Shown here: in pieces, positions 45,157 through 55,220 of the stretch
Position numbering within the stretch: the stretch's first letter is position 1
How the letters are laid out: each line of letters opens with the position of its first letter
Assembly: GCA_036426205.1 (NCBI GenBank)
Contig: CM071567.1
Coordinates: 287,668,145-287,732,144, forward strand
Direction of reading: 5' to 3'
DNA length: 64,000 nt
Source of the DNA: Ascaphus truei
Lineage: Eukaryota; Chordata; Amphibia; Anura; Ascaphidae
Made by a program: the position numbers and the translations under genes
The notes under the pieces: generated by a model
Seen by the model: the letters and a program-made list of their open reading frames with translations, nothing else
The model's database searches: none
Told to the model about the DNA's origin: nothing

Positions 45157-46470
45157 ATGGCCGATATCCACAAGCGGCTGGACCTCACGGCCAATGAGGG
45201 GGCCCGGCTGCAGCTGGAGCTGGACAAGGTCCGGGAGGAGCACCAGCAGCTGCCGGTAAAGAATAGAGAAAAGGAAACAGAGTTAAAACTTGCTCTGAAT
45301 CAGCTGACAGATGTGGAATCGCGACTCAACTTCAAAGAAGCTGAACTAGCAGCCGCACTGAGTGAAAAAAGACATACAGAAGGACTGGTACAAGACTTGA
45401 GGAAGGACCTGGAGTCTGAGCATGCTGAGCGTGCTGATGGCAGAGAAACAAAAGCGTGACCTGGGCGAGGAGCTTGAGGCTCTGAAGACTGAGCGGGACG
45501 CTACGTTGGACTCTACTGCTGCCCAGCAGGAGGTTTCTTAGCCGACGTTGGAAGAAAAGGTGTTGGCCCGGCCCAAGCATCTGTATCCCACAGAAATTAA
45601 TGGCCGTGAAAACAAGGGTACAGTGAGAGCTTGGGACACCACTCAATTGAAAAACAAGATTACTAAGTTTGAACCATCTGTGCAAGTGAGGTGCTCCATG
45701 ATGCGGTACTGCAATAACTTTGCAGTACTACAGTCTACTTTCCACAAGGCATGGAATGGGAAGACCAAGTTGCAATGGAGTAGCACAGTATGAATCCAGT
45801 CATACTGCAGTGCCCATGGGACCCAAAGTGGATTCCTTGCCATAAGGGCAGCCACTGTGAAGAGGAAGTTGCGAATAGGACGGAAGTGTAGCCATGATCG
45901 TAAGATGGGGAAGACCTCAAAGATTGTCCAGCAACACTCCCAACAGAGTAAGTTAAGGAATAAAGACAGAAAGACCCAAGCCTACGAGTATGCAGACTGT
46001 AATAGAGAGGTGTCTTGGGGTGCATTTGGGGTTAATAAGAATCCCTCCAAAGTTGAAGTACAGAAGATAAATGGTGTGGAACCCAACATTGAAGGCACTC
46101 TGATGGAAAAAGGTCCAAAGCCATCACCGCTAAAGTGGAGTTGCTGTCTTCACAAGAGAAGGCCAAACTGTCACTGGCGAGTGTACGCAAGGAGCTGACC
46201 AAGGTCAAGGCTCTTCTACAGAGTAAGGGAGACTCTGAGCACAAGAGGAAGGAGACAGAGATATATATTTAGGATATACAGATCAAGGTCACAGAGTGGC
46301 ATAGAGTCCTGGCAGAGCGAGCAATAAACAGCAGGTTGCTCAGGAACCTTTGCAAAAGGGGACACAATAAAGGCAGAGCTTCAACCCTAGACTCCGGACG
46401 ACACAAGATAAAGAGGTAGCGAAGGACCAGTCTACAGGCCCAGAAGGCCTAGTACTTGCCCCAAAGGAGA
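45157..46470 (+). pseudogene. Lamin/myosin-like coiled-coil pseudogene, copy B
   Basis: A decayed coiled-coil coding sequence. The first part (45157-45459, open for 100 codons) reads like lamin coil 1B: ARLQLELDKVREEHQQL, then FKEAELAAALSEKRHTEG. It passes into a stretch typical of the non-muscle myosin II rod: [11 protein letters not shown] and, after a one-base frame change near 45440, [14 protein letters not shown] and DSTAAQQE. Further rod-like sequence appears at about 46140-46320 (ELTKVKALLQSKGDSEHKRK, IQIKVTEWHRVLAERA). The intervening and final parts contain stops and no clear match. No introns are recognisable between the matching parts. It may be a processed or rearranged pseudogene; whether it joins two parents or descends from one unusual coiled-coil gene cannot be settled by eye. 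Confidence 0.6.
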
Positions 46471-47525
46471 GACTCTTCAACTGTAGAGTAGAGGTAGAGA
46501 TGTTATGATTGACCACCACGGGGTCGAAGGTGCTTCTAGGTCTAAATTTCATGGCATTTCCTGTGACATCAGTTTGTTCAATACGATTGTTGAATTCCAT
46601 AGACCGACTGAAGAAGTTCTTCAGTTTAAATTGTCGGTTCAACTTGCATAAGTCCACCTCCCAGTCAAAAGACTTTAAATGCCCTATTTTATGGTGTGGA
46701 CACTGCCTCCGTGGTGGCTCTTGGAATCCCTCAGTTGTGTTGTGGACTTGCTGTGTTTGGGTCTGTGACCTGGGTTCATATCTGTTCCTACATCTGTCTG
46801 CATTTTCCTACCCTTTCCCTCACGTCCTTTAGCTCCCATTTAACACTCCCCCGTCACCACCTTATGGGTATTGATATGCATGTGTCATTGTTTGGCTTTT
46901 GCTGTCTTTTGTGCCATATACCGGGCATTATCTTAGCCTTAGTAGTTCACTCACTGATGGACCCTCAGGTTTTTATTCAGCCTAGCCTCTTAGTTAGGCT
47001 GCAGGATACTTGTTGTTTGCCACCAGTAGAGCCATATGACTGACTGTCAGTAATGGTGCCGTAGTTGCCATGACCACGCAGACGCCAAGCTTTCAGTGCG
47101 GAGGTCACGTGACTTTATTTACACAGAGATTCACGCTACCGCGCCAACTAGCTCCAATCTGGAGCATGTACTAATACATTTCACATTGCGGTTAGCTTAG
47201 ATGGGAGACCCTTCCAATTTCAGCGCCAGGAATTTATGCCAGTTTTGCGCTATTTACACAACAAATCTCTGCTCTATTGACTCCATGTTGGAGTCCGCCC
47301 TTGGTATTATTGCACATGCGTAATCCATTAACCTAGGCACTAAGGTTCCACTTCCAAGACACTACCAGTCTTTGCCTACATCAGCACATTGACAGCACAC
47401 TGATTACACACAGCTGTTTCTACTTGGTTCATTAGTAGATTCTAGGACAGGATTCACCTGCACTTTCACACCTTTTTTAAATTGATTTATTGGTCTATGG
47501 GTGTGTCTGTCACTGTGGTTCAGGG

Positions 47526-47627
47526 TATATAAGGTTTTCACTGTCTCAGGTTCTTTGCACACCCCCTTGAGAAAGATCCCTCTGGCAGATCGAAACGTTG
47601 GATTTTTGTGTCTTACCTTTGGAATAC
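47526..47627 (+). promoter_or_regulatory. TATA + hammerhead-like motif cassette
   Basis: TATATAAG (47526-47533) lies about 32 bp before the motif (47565-47601). The motif has core UUGAGAAAG, perfect stem II GAUC/GAUC, then CGAAACGUUGG; stem I is only CC/GG. AATACA (47622-47627) stands where other copies have AATAAA. Upstream sequence (47050-47525) is unclassified retroelement-like DNA with a TCACGTGA word. Confidence 0.45.
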
Positions 47628-47689
47628 AAGTTTATTTGCTCTACAGCTGAGTGTGTCGTGTCTTTTACATCGGCATTGGTGGTAAAGTA

Positions 47690-47765
47690 TGTTTTATATA
47701 TATAATATTTTATATATCTATATCTATTATATATATAATATATATATAATATATAATATATACAC
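47690..47765. repeat. TA-rich microsatellite
   Basis: Imperfect TA dinucleotide array. Confidence 0.85.
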
Positions 47766-47774
47766 AAACCTGCG

Positions 47775-47945
47775 CTAGTCAGAGCACGCTGTGCGCATTG
47801 GTCTGTCACGGGAGACCAGGTTTATTAACACATTTATACTGGGATCATATGATTGAGCAAAGCAAGGAGGTAAAATAAATTATAATTTATTTCACGAAAA
47901 GACATACACATAATGTTCCACAATTGCAGTTAAAATACACTTACT
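47775..47945. repeat. Fragment of chromovirus LTR with flank, copy 1
   Basis: About 170 bp matching 49365-49535, including TGTCACGGGAGACCAGG and about 30 bp upstream of that LTR end. The shared upstream sequence means either that the duplication is larger than the LTR or that the LTR end assigned at 49394 is wrong. Confidence 0.6.
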
Positions 47946-47982
47946 TAGATATACACTTACATACATATATATATATATATGG

Positions 47983-48159
47983 CATAGAGTGGCATAGAGT
48001 CCTGGCAGAGCGAGCAATAAACAGCAGGTTGCTCAGGAACCTTTGCAAAAGGGGACACAATAAAGGCAGAGCTTCAACCCTAGACTCCGGACGACACAAG
48101 ATAAAGAGGTAGCGAAGGACCAGTCTACAGGCCCAGAAGGCTTAGTACTTGCCCCAAAG
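47983..48159 (+). repeat. Third fragment of the coiled-coil pseudogene segment
   Basis: Near-identical to 46293-46465 (from GGCATAGAGTCCTGGCAGAG to AGTACTTGCCCCAAAG). It is bounded on both sides by TA repeats, so it looks like a small duplicated patch. Confidence 0.85.
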
Positions 48160-48427
48160 TATATATATATATGGATAATATATTAAAATATTTACATTAA
48201 AAATAAATAATTAACATATCAATATAAACATGGATTCAGAGAGCCAAGTAACAGTAAATAAATATAAAATGAATTGATGGATCAAAGATTGAATTGTGTA
48301 GCTGACCAGAAAATTGATGGCATGAGAATAGGTTGGATCATGGGGATGCAGTGGGCAGGGACAGTGGTAGTCTGTTTGTAGGAACACGGATCCTGACAAT
48401 TAATTCATAAATAGATAAATAAAGATG

Positions 48428-48790
48428 TTAAACAATAAAAGCTGGCAGATCTATGTCTACATTGAGGCCATGGGGTCCTAGAGTGTTTAATTTATGTATC
48501 CATAATGTTTCTCGAAGACAGAGTTTGACCAATTTGTTACCACCCTGAAGGATCATAGATATTTCTTCTATGCCCTTTAGTAACATGTCAGAAGAATTTT
48601 TATTGTGAGCTTCCAGAAAATATTGATTGTGAGTGGAGCTGCTAGTCCTTCTACACATTTCTTTTATGTTCCAAGAATCTGATTTTTTATGGCCTCTTTG
48701 TCCTTATAATATACTTGAGATGTTCTCTTGAAAAAGATGCTCCCTCCGCAGCCTAGAGTCCTCTATAAGAGAAATACAAACTTGAAGAAT
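48428..48790 (-). pseudogene. PLE-5 fragment, C-terminal tail, minus strand
   Basis: The minus-strand frame 48658-48428 ends LCLRETLWIHKLNTLGPHGLNVDIDLPAFIV, which aligns with the C-terminal tail of the PLE genes at 21647 and 19703 (FWI.LNTL...G.N.D.DL). Further upstream on the same strand is a RLRRE word that may come from the region between RT and nuclease. The RT and GIY-YIG cores are missing. Confidence 0.75.
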
Positions 48791-48808
48791 ATTCTAGCAC
48801 TTACCATT

Positions 48809-49350
48809 TGTCACGGAGTGCTCACCACAAACAAGGCGGGACAGCGAGACTGAGGTGGGGATATTGATAGCCACCGACCAACAACCGAGCAAACACGTCC
48901 GGAGTGCAGAGTTGTAGTCGTGTAGCCGGGTCAGGGCAGGAGAGATCAGATTGGTCATGGTACTTGCCGTGGTTAAGGAGTGGAGAGATCGGATAGTCGG
49001 TGATGCGGTGCCAGGGTCCAGGGATAGAGAGAGTTGAATAGTTGAGTCCGAAGCCATGGTCCATAAGTCAGAGAAGTCAGGAGTCCGGGTGCAAGCTGAG
49101 GTCAAAATACAAGGAGCGAAACAAGACAAAACAAGGCAACAGGAAGCTGGAGGTAAGCACACAAATTAAAATAAGTTTATGCTCAACCAATTTTCCAAGG
49201 GGCTGGATGAGCATATAAAGCACAGAGCCAATGGGGAGGATGCAGGGAGTGAGCATCATAGGTATGCTGTGTACCGATAGGCAGGGGCAGAGTCAGTAGC
49301 AGCTGTGGGATAATGGATTTAATTAACACCTTGAGTGCCTGTGTCCGTGT
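48809..49350. repeat. Probable solo LTR (Gypsy type)
   Basis: Begins TGTCACGGAGTGCTCACCAC, the kind of start seen in vertebrate chromovirus LTRs, and lacks coding sequence. The other end is not clear. Confidence 0.35.
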
Positions 49351-49393
49351 GACGTCTGCGCATAGTCAGAGCACGCTGTGTGCAGGTTGTGTC

Positions 49394-50432
49394 TGTCACG
49401 GGAGACCAGGTTTATTAACACATTTATACCGGGATCATATGATTGAGTAAAGCAAGGAGGTAAAATAAATTGTAATTTATTTCAAGAAAAGACATACACA
49501 CAATGTTCCACAATTACAGTTAAAATACACTTACTGGGACGGGGCAAACGAAATAACTTGTTCCCAGAAGGAAATGTTGCAAAATAGTAGTCTCTACACA
49601 CATACTAAGTGGGATGCTCTAATAAATTAGTGTTTCTCTGTCTCCGGTGTTCTGAGTGAAAGTCCAACTATTCCTATCATTTTTAATACACTAATTTAGG
49701 GGGACTTTCATTCATCAATTTTTATGAAACGTTATAAAAATTGAGTTATGATCATTTTATATGTTTCTACCTGAACTATGCGAGCGGCCAGTTTCAGAGC
49801 GCCAGGAGTTTTTTAACAGGAGTTAGCAAAAGCCACTTTTTATTCTCTATGAACTGGACTTAGAAACATTTTCACTCTCACTACCTTATACCTGGAACTC
49901 TTATACTGGGTTCTTGGGGCTTGGGCATATACCGGGAACCCTTGAATGTGATTTATCTCCCTGCCCCATCTTACTTTTCTGGTCTGTGCTGAAGCAGGGA
50001 GACCTGGCAGTGAGCCGCCTAACTGCTTCCTAGGGAGGATTTTGTCCGGTGGTCTGTTTCTTCATGTCCCCAAGAATCTGGTAGGATTCCGGGGTACATT
50101 TTCGGGGTAGCCATAAACTCTGGTCCCCTTCTACCTAAACACACCCTGACAACACTTTTTCCGTAAAATCCTCCCTGAAACTCATGCCATGCGAATCTCC
50201 ACTGGCTGGCACTCCTTGAACAGTGAAACACACATAAATCTTTAATTACAATGCAGTTTACATGCCATAACTAGGTTGATGAGCTGACATTTCAAACTTC
50301 CCAATATGGCTCAGGGGCACCCAGCAGGGCATAATAGCTTTATTATTGGTCTGGGTTCCCCCTCACCATCACAGTGTCTGATGGGTATAACAAGATGTGT
50401 GATGGGGTCAGCACCTTATGCTGATCCTCACA
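49394..50432 (-). repeat. Chromovirus LTR on the minus strand
   Basis: Read on the minus strand, the repeat starts TGTGAGGATCAGC directly after a purine tract (GAAGAGGGGGTAC, 50433-50445) and ends CCCGTGACA at 49394, giving a TG..CA element of about 1.04 kb. The gene fragment just upstream on that strand is a chromovirus integrase/chromodomain, so this is its 3' LTR. Confidence 0.6.
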
Positions 50433-50447
50433 GTACCCCCTCTTCAG
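50433..50447 (-). other. Polypurine tract of the minus-strand chromovirus
   Basis: CTGAAGAGGGGGTAC on the minus strand, immediately before the LTR start. This is the usual place and composition of the plus-strand primer in Ty3/Gypsy elements. Confidence 0.6.
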
Positions 50448-51510
50448 GAGCACATCCGGGCGTCTCAAGGATGGTTTAAGAGGGTACTTCGAGTGGAAGG
50501 CCCGGATGATTCTGGGGACATGTACTTGATCCTGAGAGATCCAGGATCGCTCCTTGGGACCAAAGCCCCTTCAATGGACGAGATATTGGAGGCCTCCCCT
50601 GGAAATCCTGGAATTCAATACCGACTGTACTTCAAACTCTTGTTGTCCTTCTATAAGGAGGGGTTCCGGTGGTGAGGCCAGGGCAGGAGAGTGAGAGTCT
50701 TGTACGCACGGTTTCAGAAGGGATGTATGGAACATGGATGGGATATGCATTGAAGTCAGTAATTGTAGGCGATAGGCCACCGGATTGATCCTCTCGGAGA
50801 TGGTAAACGAGCTAATGAATCTTGGTGCTAGTTTCGCTTAGGATACCTTAAGCTGAATTTTCTTAGTGGAAAGTCATACTTTATCCCCTGGATTGTATGC
50901 TGGGGCTCTTTGTCAATTTCAGTCCACCTGTTTTTTCTGTAGGACAACTGCTCTTTTGATATTCACTTGAATCCTCTCCAATGAGTTCAGTAATTGTTGG
51001 ATCCTGTTATCCGCTGCTGGTACCCAGGATCTGGGTCCTGTTAAGGGAAGGACTGATAGGTGAAAGCCATAATTGACAAAAAAGGATGACTCCATCGTTG
51101 ATTCACTCTGTAAATTATTGTGAGAGAACTCTGCCCAGGGTAGAAGATCTGTCCAGTTGTTCTGGGTATCAGATATAAAACACCAAATAAACTGTTCTAA
51201 TAATTGGTTAGTCTGTTCTGTCTGGGGATGGTAACTAGAAAAAAATGAAGAGATATCCCCAGTTGCTGGCAAATGGAACACCAACATTTAGAAATAAATT
51301 GGGATCCCCGATCTGAGACAATAACCTGAGGAACCCCATGGAGATGAAACATTTCTTTGACAAAAATTTCAGATAGCTTGGAAGCATTCGGCAGGAATAA
51401 AGTGAGCTTGCTTAGAGAAATGGTCCACCACTACGATAATGGTGTTCATGCCTATAAATATTGGTAGTTTGGTAGAAATTGGTAAGTGCCAAATTGGAGG
51501 AGCGCTGGGA
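50448..51510 (-). pseudogene. Gypsy chromovirus integrase and chromodomain remnant
   Basis: On the minus strand: an integrase core piece (VVVDHFSKQAHFIP, about 51445-51410), YHPQTEQTNQLLEQF and NWTDLLPWAEFSHN (about 51230-51100), then FHTSLLKP, EGQQEFEVQSVLNSRISRG and LQYLVH (50730-50571). A chromodomain end (RGFGPKERSW) follows in the same orientation down to about 50450. Stops and frame breaks separate the pieces. RT, RNase H and gag are absent upstream, where a plus-strand element begins at about 51.6 kb. Confidence 0.88.
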
Positions 51511-51639
51511 GGTGTTCTCCACCAGCGAGATGTATGTGTGCTGCAGCAAGAGCGCCCAGCACATGATCCGGCTGAATGATGGCCGCCATTCTGGGAGCAT
51601 TCAAGATGCATCACTCCCAGAGATGTGGAAGACGTGAGG

Positions 51640-53200
51640 GACATCCTGAAGGAGATGGAGATTTGGGGGTCATCGTAACGGAGTCCCATAGACCCTATGC
51701 CTCCCCGATTGTGGTTGTATACAAGAAGAATGGGTCCGTCCACCTGTGCGTAGACTATCGGACCCTGAATCATCATACAGTACCGGACCAATATACCCTG
51801 CCATGGATAGAAGAAATCCTCAGCGCCATGTCAGGATGTCAGTGGTTCAGCGTACTGGACCTGAGATCTGGTACTACCAGGTACACATGAGCTCCGAAGA
51901 TAAGGGTAAGACAGCGTTTGTCTGCCCCCTCAGGTTGTATCAGCTCACCCAAGTGACCCAAGGCATTTGCGGTGCCCCGGCGATATTCCAAAGGTTGATG
52001 GAGAAGACCATCGGGGATATTAACCCCCGGGAATGTCTAATCTACCTGGGTGCCATCATCGTGTTTGGTAAGACTCAAGAAGAGCATGAGGAACACCTCC
52101 TGAAAGTACTAGATAGACTGGGTAGAGAAGGCCTGAAGCTGTCCCTGGACAAATGTAGGTTCTGCCGACGTCAGTCACCTATGTGGGTCACATAGTGTCT
52201 GCAGATGGAGTAGCTACAGACCCCGCTAAGGTCAAAGCCATAGAGAACTGGCCCAGACCCAACATGATGGAGCTGCGGTCCTTCCTGGGATTCTGCAGAC
52301 ACAACCATCGCTTCATAGAAGGCTATTCCAGCAAAGTCAAGGGTCTCAATAATCTTCTGATGATCTACCCAGAGGAACCACGGCAGAAGGCCACATCTTA
52401 ACGGACACCTTTCGGAGATAAGTGGACGTGAGCCTGCGAGAACGTGTTCACATGGCTCAAGAATAGTCTCACGGAAGCCCCGGTTTTGGCCTTTGCCGAC
52501 CCAGAGCAGCCATATATTCTACATGTAGATGCCAGTATCAATGGACTTGGAGCTGTACTGCACCAGAAGTATCCTGCTGGCCTCCGTCTAGTGGTGTATG
52601 TGAGCTGAAGCTTGACACCAAGCGAACAAAACTACTCGGTTCAAAAACTGGAGTTCCCCGCACTCAAGTGGGCGGTAGTTGATAAACTCCATGACTACTT
52701 ATATGGAGTCCCTTTTGAAGTATGGACAGACAATAACCCATTGACGTATATCTTGACACCTGCTAAACTGGATGCCACCAGACACAGGTGGCTGGCGGCA
52801 CTCTCAAATTACAGTTTACTCTAAAGTACAAACCAGGGCCATTAAACATCAGAGCCGATTCCTGACCCGAAGACCTTGTCTGAGTATCATGCTGGACGAC
52901 GGCCCGTGGGAAGAAATCCCTGGACCTGAGATCCGGGCAATGTGCTCAACTGCCACCATAGTGGAGGACAAGGTTGCATTCTCGGAACTACAAATAGCCG
53001 ACTCGCTGGGGTGTCAGTCCAAAGCACTCCGTGATGCCTTCTGCCACCCCAAAGGTATGTCAATCACCCAGGATACAATCATCACTAGGAAAGAATTGGG
53101 GATTTACCATATGTGGGATCCAGTGGCTAGAGCTATATGCCAGGCCATCCAGCAAAACAGCAGAGCAAGAAAATGGATTAAAGTGACTGCCGCTCCATAG
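51640..53200 (+). pseudogene. Gypsy-type reverse transcriptase and RNase H remnant
   Basis: Plus-strand Ty3/Gypsy pol. RT blocks: RPYASPIVVVYKKNGS and CVDYRTLN (51690-51770), WFSVLDLRSG with a frame break at about 51870, APAIFQRLM, and YLGAIIVFGKTQEEHEEHL (about 52040-52100). The catalytic aspartate pair of this last block is replaced by Gly-Ala, so the enzyme is dead by point change as well as by frameshift. Then GFCRHNHRFIEGYS, RNase H (LHVDASINGLGAVL near 52530, EFPALKWAV, VWTDNNPLTYIL) and the tether LSNYSLL. Gag and protease are missing upstream. Confidence 0.9.
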
Positions 53201-53441
53201 GTAAAATGGGGAAAACCCACCAGCCGTGAAGAATTAAAAACACTTTATTGGACTACATAAAAAACATGTGCAAACAGAGAGCACTCTCCTCCCACAAGTT
53301 TAATGCCTCCTATGGGACTTTCTCACTCCATGTTTTTTATGTAGTCCAATAAAGTGTTTTTAATTCTTCACGGCTGGTTAATTTTCCCCATTTTTTCCTG
53401 TGGAGCGGCAGTCACTTTAATCCATTCTTTTGCTCTGCTTA
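53155..53441. repeat. Hairpin insertion in the Gypsy pol with pLTR-like arms
   Basis: Arms of about 115 bp (CAGAGCAAGAAAATGGATTA ... and its reverse complement) around a ~60 bp centre. Read outward, the right arm runs CCAATAAAGTGTTTTTAA, then CACGGCTGGT and GGAGCGGC. This follows the order of words in the PLE pLTR-like repeats at 18918 and 24734 (AATAAATTAGTGTTTTTAA, CATGCTGGT, GGAAGCGGC). Confidence 0.6.
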
Positions 53442-53814
53442 CCTATTCCACTTGAAGAGACGCCGTCGGGTGATTTACAGAGGATCCATGCAGCACAGAA
53501 ACACTCTACATATGCCGTGTTAGCTGGAGGGTAGCACGGTGCAACATTGTGAGTAGTGCTTACTCTACACTGGGCATACCGGGTACTGAGAGTTCTATCC
53601 ATGGGAGGCATACAGTAGCCCACCCAGGGTATTACGCTCTCACATATGTATTTATTCTAACCCTTTCATGTCTCCTCCTGCCTTCCCTTAAGAATTTAGA
53701 CAGCACAGCTGCATTTATTTTCTCACTAACCGGTATCTGCTCCGGTTATTTTATGTGATACTCAATACCATACTATGATCGTTTGTCCACTTAGAGCTTA
53801 TACTCATTTTTTCT

Positions 53815-55220
53815 ACAAGTACCATCCAGCAGAACAAGCCCTCCTTGGTGAAGTGTGCCCTTATCGACACAGTCACGGTCATTATGAGGGAATGGGACAA
53901 GTTCTGCATCGTGCATGGATTCCTCTACAAGATCGTCCCATACCATAACCATCCCGATACGAGACAACTGGTACTGCCCCGATGCTTGGAGTACCAGGTT
54001 CTACGATCACTGCATGATGAGCATGGACATCTAGGCATAGACAAGACCTTCAGCCTAGTGAGAGACCGGTTCTTCTGGCCCAAAATGAGGCAATCAGTAG
54101 AGCGCCACTGATTAAAAAGTGCCTGTGGTGTGTACAGCGGAAAACACTGCCCACACGGGCAACCCTAATGGGCCACCTAAAGAGCTCTGTCCCATGGACC
54201 TGGTCTGTATGGACATTCTCTGTATTGAGGCAGACTCAAAGGGCATCAGGAACGTCCTGGTAGTGACAGGCCACTACACCCGATAAGCCCAATCTTTCCC
54301 AACCAAGGACCAGAAAGGTCTAACAGTAACCAAAGTACTGTGGGAAAAATATTTAATCCACTACGACTTTGAGAGAAAGATGATCAAGAGCTTCTCATCT
54401 TGCTCAACATCAAGAAGTCTCGGACCACTCCATACCATCCAAGGGAGACACTCTGCCGGAGAGGTTTAACCGAACCCTGCTTGACATACTCGGCACCCTA
54501 CAGGGCTCCCGGAAAGCCAAAAGGAGCAAGCACATTGATGCGCTAGAACATGCGTAACTGCACCAGGCACTAATCCATGGGGTTCACACAGTACATCATG
54601 TTGTTCGGGCAAGAGGTACGACTGCCTGTGGACATCCGTCTCTGGATATCTACCGATGGGGTACCCAACATGACTCACTACAAATATGTGAGACGGCTCC
54701 AAGATAGCCTTCACCGTGCGTACCAGTTAGCCGAGAAAGCCACCACACAACTGAATGCATGCAACAAGTGGAGTATGACCACAAGGTCCGCTATCGGGAA
54801 CTTTGGCTTGGAAACGCCATTCTCTTCAAGAATCTAGGAGTCCACGGCAAACACAAGCTAGCGGACCGCTGGCGTGACAGTCCCTTTAAGGTAGTCACAG
54901 ATGCCAGGCCTCCCTGTCTACAGAATTCGAGATGCAGGTGGCAGGGTAAAGGTTTGGCACCACAATCACTTGCTGCCCATTCCTCAACTGGGGGAGAGTG
55001 AACCCGAACCCGCATCAACAGCAGCAGCCAGTGAGCCCGAAGAACCCACAGAGACTCCAGCTTCAGTAGTAGAACAAACCCAAGATCGTTTGGAAGAACC
55101 TCCACCAACTCCAGTGGAGACTGGTGGGCAGCACCCAAGGAAGCATCGGGTAATGGGCCAATGCCCCAAGTACCTTCACCAGTGGCTTCAACAAGCCATT
55201 CCCTTGACCCAAGAAGCCTG
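53815..55220 (+). pseudogene. Gypsy-type integrase remnant
   Basis: Continuation of the pol at 51640 after the insertion. It has the zinc-binding part HDEHGHLGIDKTFSLVRDRFFWPKM with a C..C pair (LWCVQ region, about 54010-54140), integrase core pieces (PMDLVCMDILCIE, VTGHYTR, PYHP..., about 54190-54440), and a tail with RLPVDIRL and RRLQDSLHRAYQLAEKATTQ (54600-54760). The C-terminal stretch to about 55220 is rich in P, E and T (SEPEEPTETPAS). In-frame stops occur at several places. Confidence 0.85.

Larger units (their letters stand above)
39088..46790 (+). repeat. 7.7 kb segmental duplicate, copy B (better preserved)
   Basis: Partner of 30865-38401. It starts with a 480 bp repeat unit (39088-39550) and continues through a 41 bp-arm inverted repeat, the hammerhead-like motif, the MITE and the coiled-coil pseudogene. 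Where copies differ, this one usually keeps the longer, motif-consistent reading. Confidence 0.85.

Noticed and set aside
51369..51791. A 140-codon minus-strand frame over the Gypsy junction
   Set aside because: Its upstream half is antisense to the plus-strand RT. Only the part below about 51510 is true minus-strand integrase.
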